Shown: piece after piece, positions 1 through 6,827 of the stretch | Layout: the number at the start of each line of letters is the position of its first letter | How positions within the stretch are numbered: the first letter of the stretch is position 1 | Assembly: GCA_017379255.1 (NCBI GenBank) | Contig: JAFNWZ010000331.1 | Coordinates: 1 to 7,557 of the forward strand | From: Akkermansia sp. | GTDB taxonomy: Bacteria; Verrucomicrobiota; Verrucomicrobiia; Verrucomicrobiales; Akkermansiaceae | Reading direction: 5' to 3' | Length of the DNA stretch: 7,557 nt | Notes under the pieces: generated by a model | What the model saw: only the letters and a program-made list of their open reading frames with translations | What the model was told of the DNA's origin: nothing | The model's database searches: none | Program-made: the position numbers and the translations under genes

Positions 1-33
1 AACAACCTGTTAAAAAGGTTTCTGGTAAGAGGC

Positions 34-279
34 TCAGGCCTTGGCGGCGTGCACCTTCTTGATGATGGAGGCCACAGTCTCGGAGGGCTGGGCGCCGTTG
101 GCGATCCACTTGTCCACGCTCTCAAGGTTCAGCGTGTAGTTCTCACCCTCGGCCATGGGGTTGTAAGTACCCACCTGCTCGATGAAGTCGCCATCGCGGC
201 GAGCGCGGCTGTCAACAACAACGATTTTGTAGAAAGGACGGTCCTTGGACCCCTGACGGTTAAGACGGATTGCTACCAT
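34..279 (-). CDS. rpsP: 30S ribosomal protein S16 (bS16)
   Basis: This is a complete 81-residue protein, close to the usual 80-90 residues of bS16. S16 binds 16S rRNA in the body of the small subunit and is needed for its assembly. The N-terminus [20 protein letters not shown] is the family signature, followed by the [10 protein letters not shown] stretch and a GTYNP motif near residues 37-41. The C-terminal half keeps the [10 protein letters not shown] segment typical of the family. The ATG at 277-279 starts exactly at the conserved N-terminus, so the start is secure. The bases just upstream are T-rich in the sense of the gene and contain no Shine-Dalgarno sequence. In many bacteria rpsP is followed by rimM and trmD, but only 33 bases lie downstream here, so this cannot be checked. 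The ordinary bacterial form is certain from sequence. Confidence 0.97.
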   Translation of the reverse strand: MVAIRLNRQGSKDRPFYKIVVVDSRARRDGDFIEQVGTYNPMAEGENYTLNLESVDKWIANGAQPSETVASIIKKVHAAKA

Positions 280-445
280 ATCTGAAAAAATGTATTATTT
301 CGGTTGTTTCTCGCCTGCGTGGTGCCGTGATACAAAGCACACTGACCGCATGGCGGTGCGGAAATGTACCACAGAGCAGGCAGCGTGTCAAGCACAAAGG
401 CAGATTTTTTGCACACAAAAGTTTACACACAGCCAGAAAGCAGGC

Positions 446-473
446 TTTACTAGGCGGCTGGACATGGTAAAAT
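446..473 (+). promoter_or_regulatory. Promoter of the lysozyme-like lipoprotein gene, extended -10
   Basis: A TTTACT hexamer at 446-451 is separated by 16 bases from TAAAAT at 468-473. The -10 hexamer is preceded by TGG at 465-467, making an extended -10. Transcription should begin about seven bases later, at or beside the ATG at 481. This argues for a leaderless mRNA and against the alternative ATG at 472, which lies inside the -10 box. Confidence 0.6.
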
Positions 474-480
474 GGCTTAC

Positions 481-1257
481 ATGAAATTCCTGCTATTCCC
501 CTTTCTGGCCCTTGCTCTGGCATCCTGTGCCACCCAAAATCCGCCACGGAACACCAAATACCGTTACCAGGTAAATATACAGGAACTCGGAAACCGCATC
601 TGGAAAAACGAATGCGCCGGCAGCACCCGGGGACTCGTTTCCTGGAATGCAGGCGAAGCCTTCCCCTCGCTGGGTATCGGGCATTTCATCTGGTACCCCG
701 CCGGGGTGCAGGAGGCGTTCGACGAAAGCTTCCCCACTTTTGTCCGCTACGCCCGCGCCAAGGGTGTGCAGGTACCGGCATATTTCGACGGTCCCGCCCC
801 CTGGTCAACCAAGGCCGCATTTGAAGCCGACCGCAGCGGTCTGGCACACGCCATGCGCCGCTGGCTTGCTGCGAATATTGATATTCAGGCCCGATTCATC
901 ATGGCACGCTCCCGCCTGGCACTCCAGCGCATGATGGAGCACAGCCGCACTCCGGAAGCAGTGCAGCACCGCTACGCCGCCCTCTCCAACACAACCCAGG
1001 GCATGTACTGCCTCGTGGATTATGTGAATTTCAAGGGAGAAGGCATCAAACCCACCGAGCGGTACAAAGGCGAAGGCTGGGGACTTCTCCAGGTGCTGGA
1101 GGAGATGCAAGGCTACCCGGCCGGACGCGCCGCCACGGCTGAATTTTCACGCGCGGCGGCAGCTGTCCTCGCGCGCCGCGTAGCCAACTCGCCCGCCAGC
1201 CGCGGTGAAAAACGCTGGCTTGCAGGCTGGCTGAACCGCTGCAAGACCTACCGCTGA
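481..1257 (+). CDS. Conserved envelope lipoprotein with lysozyme-like signature
   Basis: This is a 258-residue predicted lipoprotein. It has a short basic and hydrophobic signal peptide and a lipobox L-A-S-C with Cys16. Position +2 is Ala, which in E. coli rules would mean outer-membrane sorting. The mature part resembles a conserved family that I know only as hypothetical. Key blocks are N-E-C at 43-45, the stretch from W55 to P73 containing S-L-G-I-G-H (63-68) and F-I-W-Y-P, a D-Y-V-N-F-K-G-E-G block (180-188), and E-R-Y-x-G-E-G-W-G-L-L-Q-V-L (193-206). An acidic residue about twenty positions before a G-I-G-H motif recalls the active site of T4-type lysozymes, so a muramidase-like fold is possible but is inference. 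I chose the ATG at 481 over the one at 472 because the signal peptide begins there and the promoter -10 covers 472. The gene is probably monocistronic. Confidence 0.85.
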   Translation: MKFLLFPFLALALASCATQNPPRNTKYRYQVNIQELGNRIWKNECAGSTRGLVSWNAGEAFPSLGIGHFIWYPAGVQEAFDESFPTFVRYARAKGVQVPAYFDGPAPWSTKAAFEADRSGLAHAMRRWLAANIDIQARFIMARSRLALQRMMEHSRTPEAVQHRYAALSNTTQGMYCLVDYVNFKGEGIKPTERYKGEGWGLLQVLEEMQGYPAGRAATAEFSRAAAAVLARRVANSPASRGEKRWLAGWLNRCKTYR

Positions 1258-1264
1258 AGCCACT

Positions 1265-1444
1265 TCATTTCTTCAGGCTGAGCCAGTTAGCCACTGCCAC
1301 CACAAAAAGCAGCGCACAGATACCGGTGTAGAGCACCCGCCGGGCCAGAAGCTCATCCTGCGGGGCCAGGTGCCAGTACGCCCCGCCCAGTGCGGCAAAA
1401 CCAATTGCCAGCACAATAATACTCCATTTATTCGCCTGCCACAT
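1265..1444 (-). CDS. Small two-helix membrane protein
   Basis: This is a predicted 59-residue protein that I do not recognise. It has two hydrophobic segments, about residues 7-25 and 36-55. They are joined by a polar loop (H-L-A-P-Q-D-E-L-L-A-R-R), and the protein ends in K-K. The loop charge and the basic ends suggest an inner-membrane hairpin. An in-frame ATG at 1499-1501 overlaps the rubrerythrin stop codon as TAATG and would add 19 residues. Those residues would be encoded by the terminator hairpin and look non-functional (Cys- and Arg-rich), so I prefer the ATG at 1442-1444. That start follows the T-tract of the terminator by only four bases and has no Shine-Dalgarno site. The stop lies 7 bases from the stop of the convergent lipoprotein gene. 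It could be expressed by read-through from rubrerythrin. The hydrophobic pattern supports a real gene, but evidence is limited. Confidence 0.6.
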   Translation of the reverse strand: MWQANKWSIIVLAIGFAALGGAYWHLAPQDELLARRVLYTGICALLFVVAVANWLSLKK

Positions 1445-1448
1445 ATAC

Positions 1449-1485
1449 AAAAAAAACACCCGCCGCCGCACAAGGCAGCGGCGGG
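1449..1485 (-). terminator. Rho-independent terminator after rubrerythrin
   Basis: Inverted arms CCCGCCGC (1459-1466) and GCGGCGGG (1478-1485) enclose an 11-base loop. On the minus strand the hairpin is followed by eight T residues (complement of 1449-1456). It begins 15 bases after the rubrerythrin stop codon, so it should end that transcript. Confidence 0.85.
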
Positions 1486-1500
1486 CGCAGCACAAAAACA

Positions 1501-2040
1501 TTAGTAATTGACAGCCTCAATGCGGAAGTAGGCCTGAGCATGGTCGCACACCGGGCAGATGGCCGGAGCCTTCTTGCCAATCTGGATATGGCCGCAGTTA
1601 CCGCACTGCCAGATCTGGTCATTATCGCGGGAGAACACCAGGCCACCCTCAATGTTAGCCAGCAGCTTGCGGTAGCGCTCCTCGTGGTGCTTCTCCACAG
1701 CGGCCACACCGTCAAACAGCACAGCCAGCTCCTCAAAGCCCTCTTCACGGGCTTCCTTGGCGAAGGTGTAGTACATGTCCGTCCATTCGTAATTCTCGCC
1801 TTCTGCAGCATCCTTCAGGTTCTCCATGGTGCTGGGGATACCGCCATTGTGCAGAGCCTTGAACCAGAGCTTGGCATGCTCCTTCTCGTTGCGGGCAGTC
1901 TCTTCAAAAAGTTCAGAAATCTGCACATAGCCATCCTTCTTAGCCTTGGAGGCATAGTACTGATACTTGGTATATGCCTGAGCCTCGCCAGCAAAGGCAA
2001 TAGCCAGATTCTTAGCCGTCTTCGTTCCTTCCAGATTCAT
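1501..2040 (-). CDS. Rubrerythrin (diiron peroxidase with C-terminal rubredoxin domain)
   Basis: This 179-residue protein matches the size of classical rubrerythrins. The N-terminal ferritin-like four-helix domain (about 1-135) carries the diiron ligands in the expected order: E19 in G-E-A-Q-A-Y, E52 and H55 in N-E-K-E-H, E96 and E99 in K-E-A-R-E-E-G, and E116 with H119 in V-E-K-H-H. The C-terminal rubredoxin domain (about 140-179) has two Cys-x-x-Cys knuckles, C146/C149 and C162/C165, for a single iron. The family reduces hydrogen peroxide to water in the cytoplasm of anaerobes and microaerophiles, with electrons passed from NAD(P)H through rubredoxin partners. The partner reductase is not in this window. 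The ATG at 2038-2040 fits the family N-terminus M-N-L-E-G-T-K-T. It is transcribed away from the LysM operon and ends at a strong hairpin terminator. An AT-rich near-palindrome lies just upstream. Confidence 0.96.
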   Translation of the reverse strand: MNLEGTKTAKNLAIAFAGEAQAYTKYQYYASKAKKDGYVQISELFEETARNEKEHAKLWFKALHNGGIPSTMENLKDAAEGENYEWTDMYYTFAKEAREEGFEELAVLFDGVAAVEKHHEERYRKLLANIEGGLVFSRDNDQIWQCGNCGHIQIGKKAPAICPVCDHAQAYFRIEAVNY

Positions 2041-2052
2041 AATCGTCTGATA

Positions 2053-2066
2053 TTAAGTTAAATTAA
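2053..2066. promoter_or_regulatory. AT-rich near-palindrome upstream of rubrerythrin
   Basis: The 14-mer TTAAGTTAAATTAA matches its own reverse complement at 12 of 14 positions. It lies 13-26 bases before the rubrerythrin ATG in otherwise GC-rich DNA. It may be an operator or part of the promoter. I cannot assign a regulator, and I could not place a good -10/-35 pair for this gene. Confidence 0.3.
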
Positions 2067-2202
2067 AGTATCGCATCCCGGTGTTTCCGGAGCAGCGTTC
2101 ACACATTAGCACAATTCCAGCCACTCGTAAACACAATTCTGCGCTTACAGACGCGCAAAAACTCCTTTTCGCACGCGCACCGCGCGCGAGCACGAAAAAA
2201 GC

Positions 2203-2231
2203 TTGCATTTAACCGCGGGGTCTGCTACGCT
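2203..2231 (+). promoter_or_regulatory. Promoter of the LysM/L,D-transpeptidase operon, extended -10
   Basis: TTGCAT at 2203-2208 and TACGCT at 2226-2231 are separated by 17 bases. TGC at 2223-2225 makes an extended -10. Only eight bases separate the -10 box from the ATG at 2240, so the transcript should start at or within about two bases of the start codon (leaderless). Confidence 0.55.
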
Positions 2232-2239
2232 TGTCGCGT

Positions 2240-3112
2240 ATGAAAAGAACCCTTTCTGTACTTGGTCTCGGAGCCGGCATGCTTGCAGCTCTGTCCTCCT
2301 GTAATTCTTTCCGCAATGCAGACACCCTTGATTACGAGGAAGCCACGCCCATGAGCGAAGCCATCATCGGCGATGAAGAACTCCCCCCCTGGGTACTGGA
2401 AGGCGACACCTCCTACCAAGTACCGGCAGGTGACCGCACCCCAGAAATGGACCGCAACCAGTTTGCCACCCCCGAACCCGGTGAATCCATGGCCGTTTCC
2501 AACGGCATCGCGGCTCAGAACCAGCCGGCCATTGCACACGATGACACCGTGCTTGATTCTCACGTAGCGGACGATTTCGACCCTTACAGCATGCCCTCTA
2601 CCCCGGTGTCCACCACCCCGGCCCAGCCGAAGCCAGCCACCCCCATTGCTGCTAACACACCGGCGAAGAAGCCCACCTCCTCCTCTACCAAGCCTAAGAC
2701 CAGGAAGAAGGTGAAGAAGGTGAGCGAGCCCACCCTCGTGGTGTACAAGGTGCGCCCCGGCGACAACCTGTACGAAATCGCCAAGCGCAGCCACACCACC
2801 ATCGCCCAGATCCGCAAGGACTCCGGCATCAAGGGTGACATCATCCACCCCGGCCAGACCATCAAGGTACGCTTCACCCCGGAGGGCTACAAGGCAAGCA
2901 AGAAGAAGGCCACCCCGACCAGCACCACTTACACCATCAAGAAGGGCGATATGCTCTCCAAGGTGGCCAGCCGTCACGGTGTAAGCCTGGCAGCCCTGCT
3001 CAAGGCTAACAACATGACCATGGCCCAGGCTAACAAAGTGCGCCCCGGAACCAGGATCACCATTCCCGGCAAAACCCCGGCAGCCTCGAAAAAAACCAGG
3101 CGCAAGCGCTGA
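2240..3112 (+). CDS. LysM lipoprotein 1, polybasic, two C-terminal LysM domains
   Basis: This 290-residue predicted lipoprotein has a signal peptide and lipobox L-S-S-C with Cys21; residue +2 is Asn. Residues 22-115 are acidic and probably extended. Residues 116-165 form a Pro/Thr/Lys linker that ends in a strongly basic run (K-T-R-K-K-V-K-K). Two LysM modules follow, about 168-211 (Y-K-V-R-P-G-D-N-L to G-Q-T-I-K-V) and 230-276 (Y-T-I-K-K-G-D-M-L to T-I-P). The tail is basic (K-K-T-R-R-K-R). LysM binds N-acetylglucosamine in peptidoglycan, so the protein probably tethers the outer membrane to the wall; no catalytic domain is seen. A TTG at 2231 is in frame, but the ATG at 2240 gives the proper M-K-R signal start. 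It is the first gene of a three-gene operon; the next gene starts 28 bases after its stop. Confidence 0.92.
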   Translation: MKRTLSVLGLGAGMLAALSSCNSFRNADTLDYEEATPMSEAIIGDEELPPWVLEGDTSYQVPAGDRTPEMDRNQFATPEPGESMAVSNGIAAQNQPAIAHDDTVLDSHVADDFDPYSMPSTPVSTTPAQPKPATPIAANTPAKKPTSSSTKPKTRKKVKKVSEPTLVVYKVRPGDNLYEIAKRSHTTIAQIRKDSGIKGDIIHPGQTIKVRFTPEGYKASKKKATPTSTTYTIKKGDMLSKVASRHGVSLAALLKANNMTMAQANKVRPGTRITIPGKTPAASKKTRRKR

Positions 3113-3140
3113 GTAAAACGAGTCATCCGTCTCTCTCCAC

Positions 3141-3884
3141 ATGACTCCGAACCGCCCACATCTCCCGCTTTTCGCCTGTTCTGCCGCCGCGCTGGTACTC
3201 AGTTCCTGCGTAGTGAAGGACGGCTGCCTGGATTTCACCTGGTGGCAGGATGCCGCCGCTCCGGTCATTGAAGATGACGTTGTCATCGAATCCGGCGGCG
3301 GCTACTACCACAGCGCCCCGGCACCGGAGCGGATACCGGCAGCCGCCATCGCCCAACCGGAGCCCGCGCCCCAACAGGCAGAAACAAGCTCCCCCATTGC
3401 CCAGCAGCAGCCCGCGCAGTCCCCACCCCCGGCCTCCAGGCCCGCAGCGGCAGACTCTGCGCTTTCCCAGCAGCAACCCGCAGCCACCCCGGCACGCTAC
3501 ACTGTGCGCAAGGGAGACACCCTCAGCCGCATAGCCCGCCGCCACGGCACCACCGTGCGCGCCCTGGTGGCTGCCAATGGCATGGCCGATGCCAATGCCA
3601 CCCTGCGCATCAACCAGGTTCTCATCATTCCGCAACCCGGCACCACGCAGCCCCCGCGCAAGACAACACCGGCTGCAGCAAAACCCGCTCCGGCACCAAG
3701 GCCCGCTGCCCCCGCACCCGCCACTCCCGGCATACACACCATCAAACCCGGTGATACCATTTACCGCATTTCCCGCCAATACGGCGTGAACCCTGCAGAC
3801 CTCATGAAAGCAAACGGCCTCACCCCGGAAACAGCAAACACCATCCGGGCAGGCGCAACCCTCCGCATCCCCGCGGCCCACTAA
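3141..3884 (+). CDS. LysM lipoprotein 2, Pro/Ala-rich linkers, two LysM domains
   Basis: This 247-residue predicted lipoprotein has lipobox L-S-S-C with Cys23; residue +2 is Val. It is built like the gene before it: signal peptide, long low-complexity linker, then two C-terminal LysM domains at about 119-165 (Y-T-V-R-K-G-D-T-L to I-I-P) and 198-244 (H-T-I-K-P-G-D-T-I to L-R-I-P). The linkers (about 55-118 and 166-197) are rich in Pro, Ala and Gln, unlike the Lys-rich linker of its neighbour. The shared layout suggests an old duplication. Its likely role is peptidoglycan binding from the outer membrane, with no enzyme domain visible. The start has no Shine-Dalgarno sequence (CTCTCTCCAC before the ATG). 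Only two bases separate its stop from the next ATG, so it is surely co-transcribed and perhaps translationally coupled with the L,D-transpeptidase. Confidence 0.92.
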   Translation: MTPNRPHLPLFACSAAALVLSSCVVKDGCLDFTWWQDAAAPVIEDDVVIESGGGYYHSAPAPERIPAAAIAQPEPAPQQAETSSPIAQQQPAQSPPPASRPAAADSALSQQQPAATPARYTVRKGDTLSRIARRHGTTVRALVAANGMADANATLRINQVLIIPQPGTTQPPRKTTPAAAKPAPAPRPAAPAPATPGIHTIKPGDTIYRISRQYGVNPADLMKANGLTPETANTIRAGATLRIPAAH

Positions 3885-3886
3885 AA

Positions 3887-4723
3887 ATGAAACGCAACCT
3901 CATTCTCACAACCTCCATACTGCTTCTGGCCTCCTGCGCAGAGCAGAAACTTTACGAGCCCACCGTGCAACCCGTTGTGCAGCCAGTTGTTCCGGTGCAG
4001 CTTCCCAACCCGCTCAACCTGCCCGGCAAAGACCAGCCCACCTATGTGAACCCCTACCCGGCAGGCACACACGAACACTTTGCCGCCCAGAAGGAATACC
4101 CCCTTACCCTCGACCACTGGGCAGATGACGCCCTGCTGCACCAGGTAACCCGCGCCAATTCCAAACTGGTAGTCTGCATCCCGCAGCAGCGCGCACGCCT
4201 GTATGTAAACGGCCGGGTGGCGCTCGACTGGGCCGTCTCCACCGGCACCAACGGCCACGAAACCCCCACGGGCGTCTTCCGCGTCATTGAGAAAAACGAA
4301 GACCACAAATCCAGCCGCTACGGCAAATTCATCAACGCAGAAGGCAAAGTGACCAACAGCAACGCCGACCTCACCCACGGCCTGCCCGAAGGACACACCT
4401 TCGAAGGTGCCGGCATGCCCTACTGGCACCGCTTCACCCCGGACGGCGTAGGTCTGCACACCGGCAAGGTAGTGGCCGGCAAGCGCCTCTCCCATGGCTG
4501 CATCCGCACCCAGAACCACGTTGCGCAGAAATTCTTCCAGCACTCGGTCATGCAGCTTCCGGTCTACATCACTCGCGCCGTGGAAGACTACAACCGCGGT
4601 GGCTTCGTGAAACCCATCGACGTGAAATACCGCCCGAAACCCGGCAACGACTACACCGATATGGCCCCGGTGGAAATCAAGATTGTGCCGGCAGATTCCC
4701 CCGAAGCCCACTTCCAGGCCTGA
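3887..4723 (+). CDS. Lipoprotein L,D-transpeptidase (YkuD domain)
   Basis: This 278-residue predicted lipoprotein has lipobox L-A-S-C with Cys17 and Ala at +2. After a Val/Pro-rich linker (about 25-60), the YkuD catalytic domain runs from about residue 92 (S-K-L-V-V-C-I-P) to 230. The start of the domain has the usual T-G-x-x-x-H-E-T-P-x-G sequence (119-129). The active site is clear: H191 in G-L-H-T-G, then S202-H203-G204-C205-I206-R207, where C205 is the nucleophile. These enzymes make 3-3 crosslinks between diaminopimelate residues or attach proteins to the peptide stem, and resist most beta-lactams except carbapenems. There is no LysM in this protein itself; the two preceding LysM lipoproteins may supply wall binding in trans (inference). 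A short C-terminal extension of about 45 residues has no recognised domain. The gene ends the operon at a strong terminator. Confidence 0.95.
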   Translation: MKRNLILTTSILLLASCAEQKLYEPTVQPVVQPVVPVQLPNPLNLPGKDQPTYVNPYPAGTHEHFAAQKEYPLTLDHWADDALLHQVTRANSKLVVCIPQQRARLYVNGRVALDWAVSTGTNGHETPTGVFRVIEKNEDHKSSRYGKFINAEGKVTNSNADLTHGLPEGHTFEGAGMPYWHRFTPDGVGLHTGKVVAGKRLSHGCIRTQNHVAQKFFQHSVMQLPVYITRAVEDYNRGGFVKPIDVKYRPKPGNDYTDMAPVEIKIVPADSPEAHFQA

Positions 4724-4731
4724 TTCCCCCG

Positions 4732-4763
4732 CGCCCTGCCTGCCAACAGGCAGGGCGGCTTTT
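4732..4763 (+). terminator. Rho-independent terminator of the LysM/L,D-transpeptidase operon
   Basis: A perfect 11-base-pair stem (4732-4742 with 4747-4757) with a CCAA loop is followed by GC and four T residues at 4760-4763. It starts eight bases after the transpeptidase stop codon. Confidence 0.88.
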
Positions 4764-4781
4764 CACTCACTCCACTGCACC

Positions 4782-5195
4782 ATGCCCACCTACCGCACCC
4801 TCCGCTGCGCCAATGCCCAGCTCTATATAGCCGCCAGCGTCATGGTGCTGGCCGCAGCCATCTACGTTCTCTGCTGCAAAGATGCCCTCTGGCAGCAGAT
4901 GGCTGCCATCCTTGCCCTCATCATCACCCCCGTCTGGGCGGCGCACTATGCCCTGCTGCGCTACACCATAACAGAAGAAAGCATCACCCGCCGCAGCCTG
5001 CTCGGCAGCACCACCATGCGCTGGGCAGACCTCACCAGCACCGAAATTCAGGAAACCCACCAGCAGGCTACAGAAAGCTGCACCATCATCCTGCAAACCG
5101 GCAGCACCCGCATGAGCATCAGCTCAGACCTCCTCCCGCTGGATGACGTGCAGGAACTCGCAAAAGAACTCCGCGCAAGCGGTCTATCTCATTGA
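4782..5195 (+). CDS. Small membrane protein with possible bacterial PH-like domain
   Basis: This is a predicted 137-residue protein. Two hydrophobic segments (about 15-31 and 39-56) form a membrane hairpin with C-C-K-D between them. A soluble C-terminal part of about 80 residues begins Y-T-I-T-E-E-S-I-T-R-R-S-L-L-G and alternates short beta-like stretches, ending in an acidic helix (D-D-V-Q-E-L-A-K-E-L). Two helices followed by such a segment recall bacterial PH-domain membrane proteins; this is a shape resemblance, not a firm match, and no function can be given. The reading frame is open back to 4683, but that extension reads through the upstream terminator, so the ATG at 4782 is chosen. The start lies 18 bases after the terminator T-tract, with no visible promoter or Shine-Dalgarno site, so expression may depend on read-through. 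Confidence 0.75.
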   Translation: MPTYRTLRCANAQLYIAASVMVLAAAIYVLCCKDALWQQMAAILALIITPVWAAHYALLRYTITEESITRRSLLGSTTMRWADLTSTEIQETHQQATESCTIILQTGSTRMSISSDLLPLDDVQELAKELRASGLSH

Positions 5196-5224
5196 TAATC
5201 GAACCTGTTTTGCATTTTTTCTGA

Positions 5225-6688
<1,464 letters not shown>

Positions 6689-6711
6689 AAGCACCATGTA
6701 AATCCCCCTAT

Positions 6712-6755
6712 TGCCGCCGCAGACACCCCGCCCAGGGGTCTGCGGCGGTATTTTT
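6712..6755 (+). terminator. Rho-independent terminator after glutamate dehydrogenase
   Basis: A stem of about 13 base pairs (6712-6724 with 6738-6750, one G-T pair) can extend by three more pairs past a bulged A. It is followed by five T residues at 6751-6755, 23 bases after the stop codon. Confidence 0.9.
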
Positions 6756-6779
6756 CCTGCTAAACCACCTGTTTTCAGC

Positions 6780-6807
6780 TTGCTAATGCCGGGTTCTGTG
6801 CTAAAAT
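6780..6807 (+). promoter_or_regulatory. Promoter of the NlpC/P60-like lipoprotein gene, extended -10
   Basis: TTGCTA at 6780-6785 and TAAAAT at 6802-6807 are separated by 16 bases. TGC at 6799-6801 forms an extended -10. The predicted start near 6814 leaves an A-rich leader of about 14 bases without a Shine-Dalgarno sequence. Confidence 0.6.
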
Positions 6808-6827
6808 ACAATATAACTAAACAACAC

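Noticed and set aside
4..20. AACC/GGTT inverted repeat downstream of rpsP as a terminator
   Set aside because: The stem is four base pairs with an A/T loop and no following T-tract; the window ends too soon to judge.
2140..2157. Small hairpin TGCGC/GCGCA in the divergent spacer between rubrerythrin and the LysM operon
   Set aside because: A five-base stem with an eight-base loop is expected by chance in CG-rich DNA and has no clear placement relative to either promoter.
2225..3286. A 353-codon open frame on the minus strand
   Set aside because: It is opposite the first LysM gene, has Gly/Val/His-rich low-complexity sequence, and crosses the promoter and the next gene start. The plus strand has a clear lipobox and LysM domains.
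3123..4711. Long minus-strand frames opposite the second LysM gene and the L,D-transpeptidase
   Set aside because: Both are antisense mirrors of genes with unmistakable motifs and have no recognisable domain, signal or start context.
4683..4781. N-terminal extension of the small membrane protein back to an upstream ATG
   Set aside because: It overlaps the end of the transpeptidase gene and would be encoded by the terminator hairpin; the Pro/Arg/Cys-rich product looks random.
6711..6827. N-terminal extension of the NlpC/P60-like protein
   Set aside because: The extension covers the glutamate dehydrogenase terminator and the gene's own promoter, and it would bury the signal peptide.
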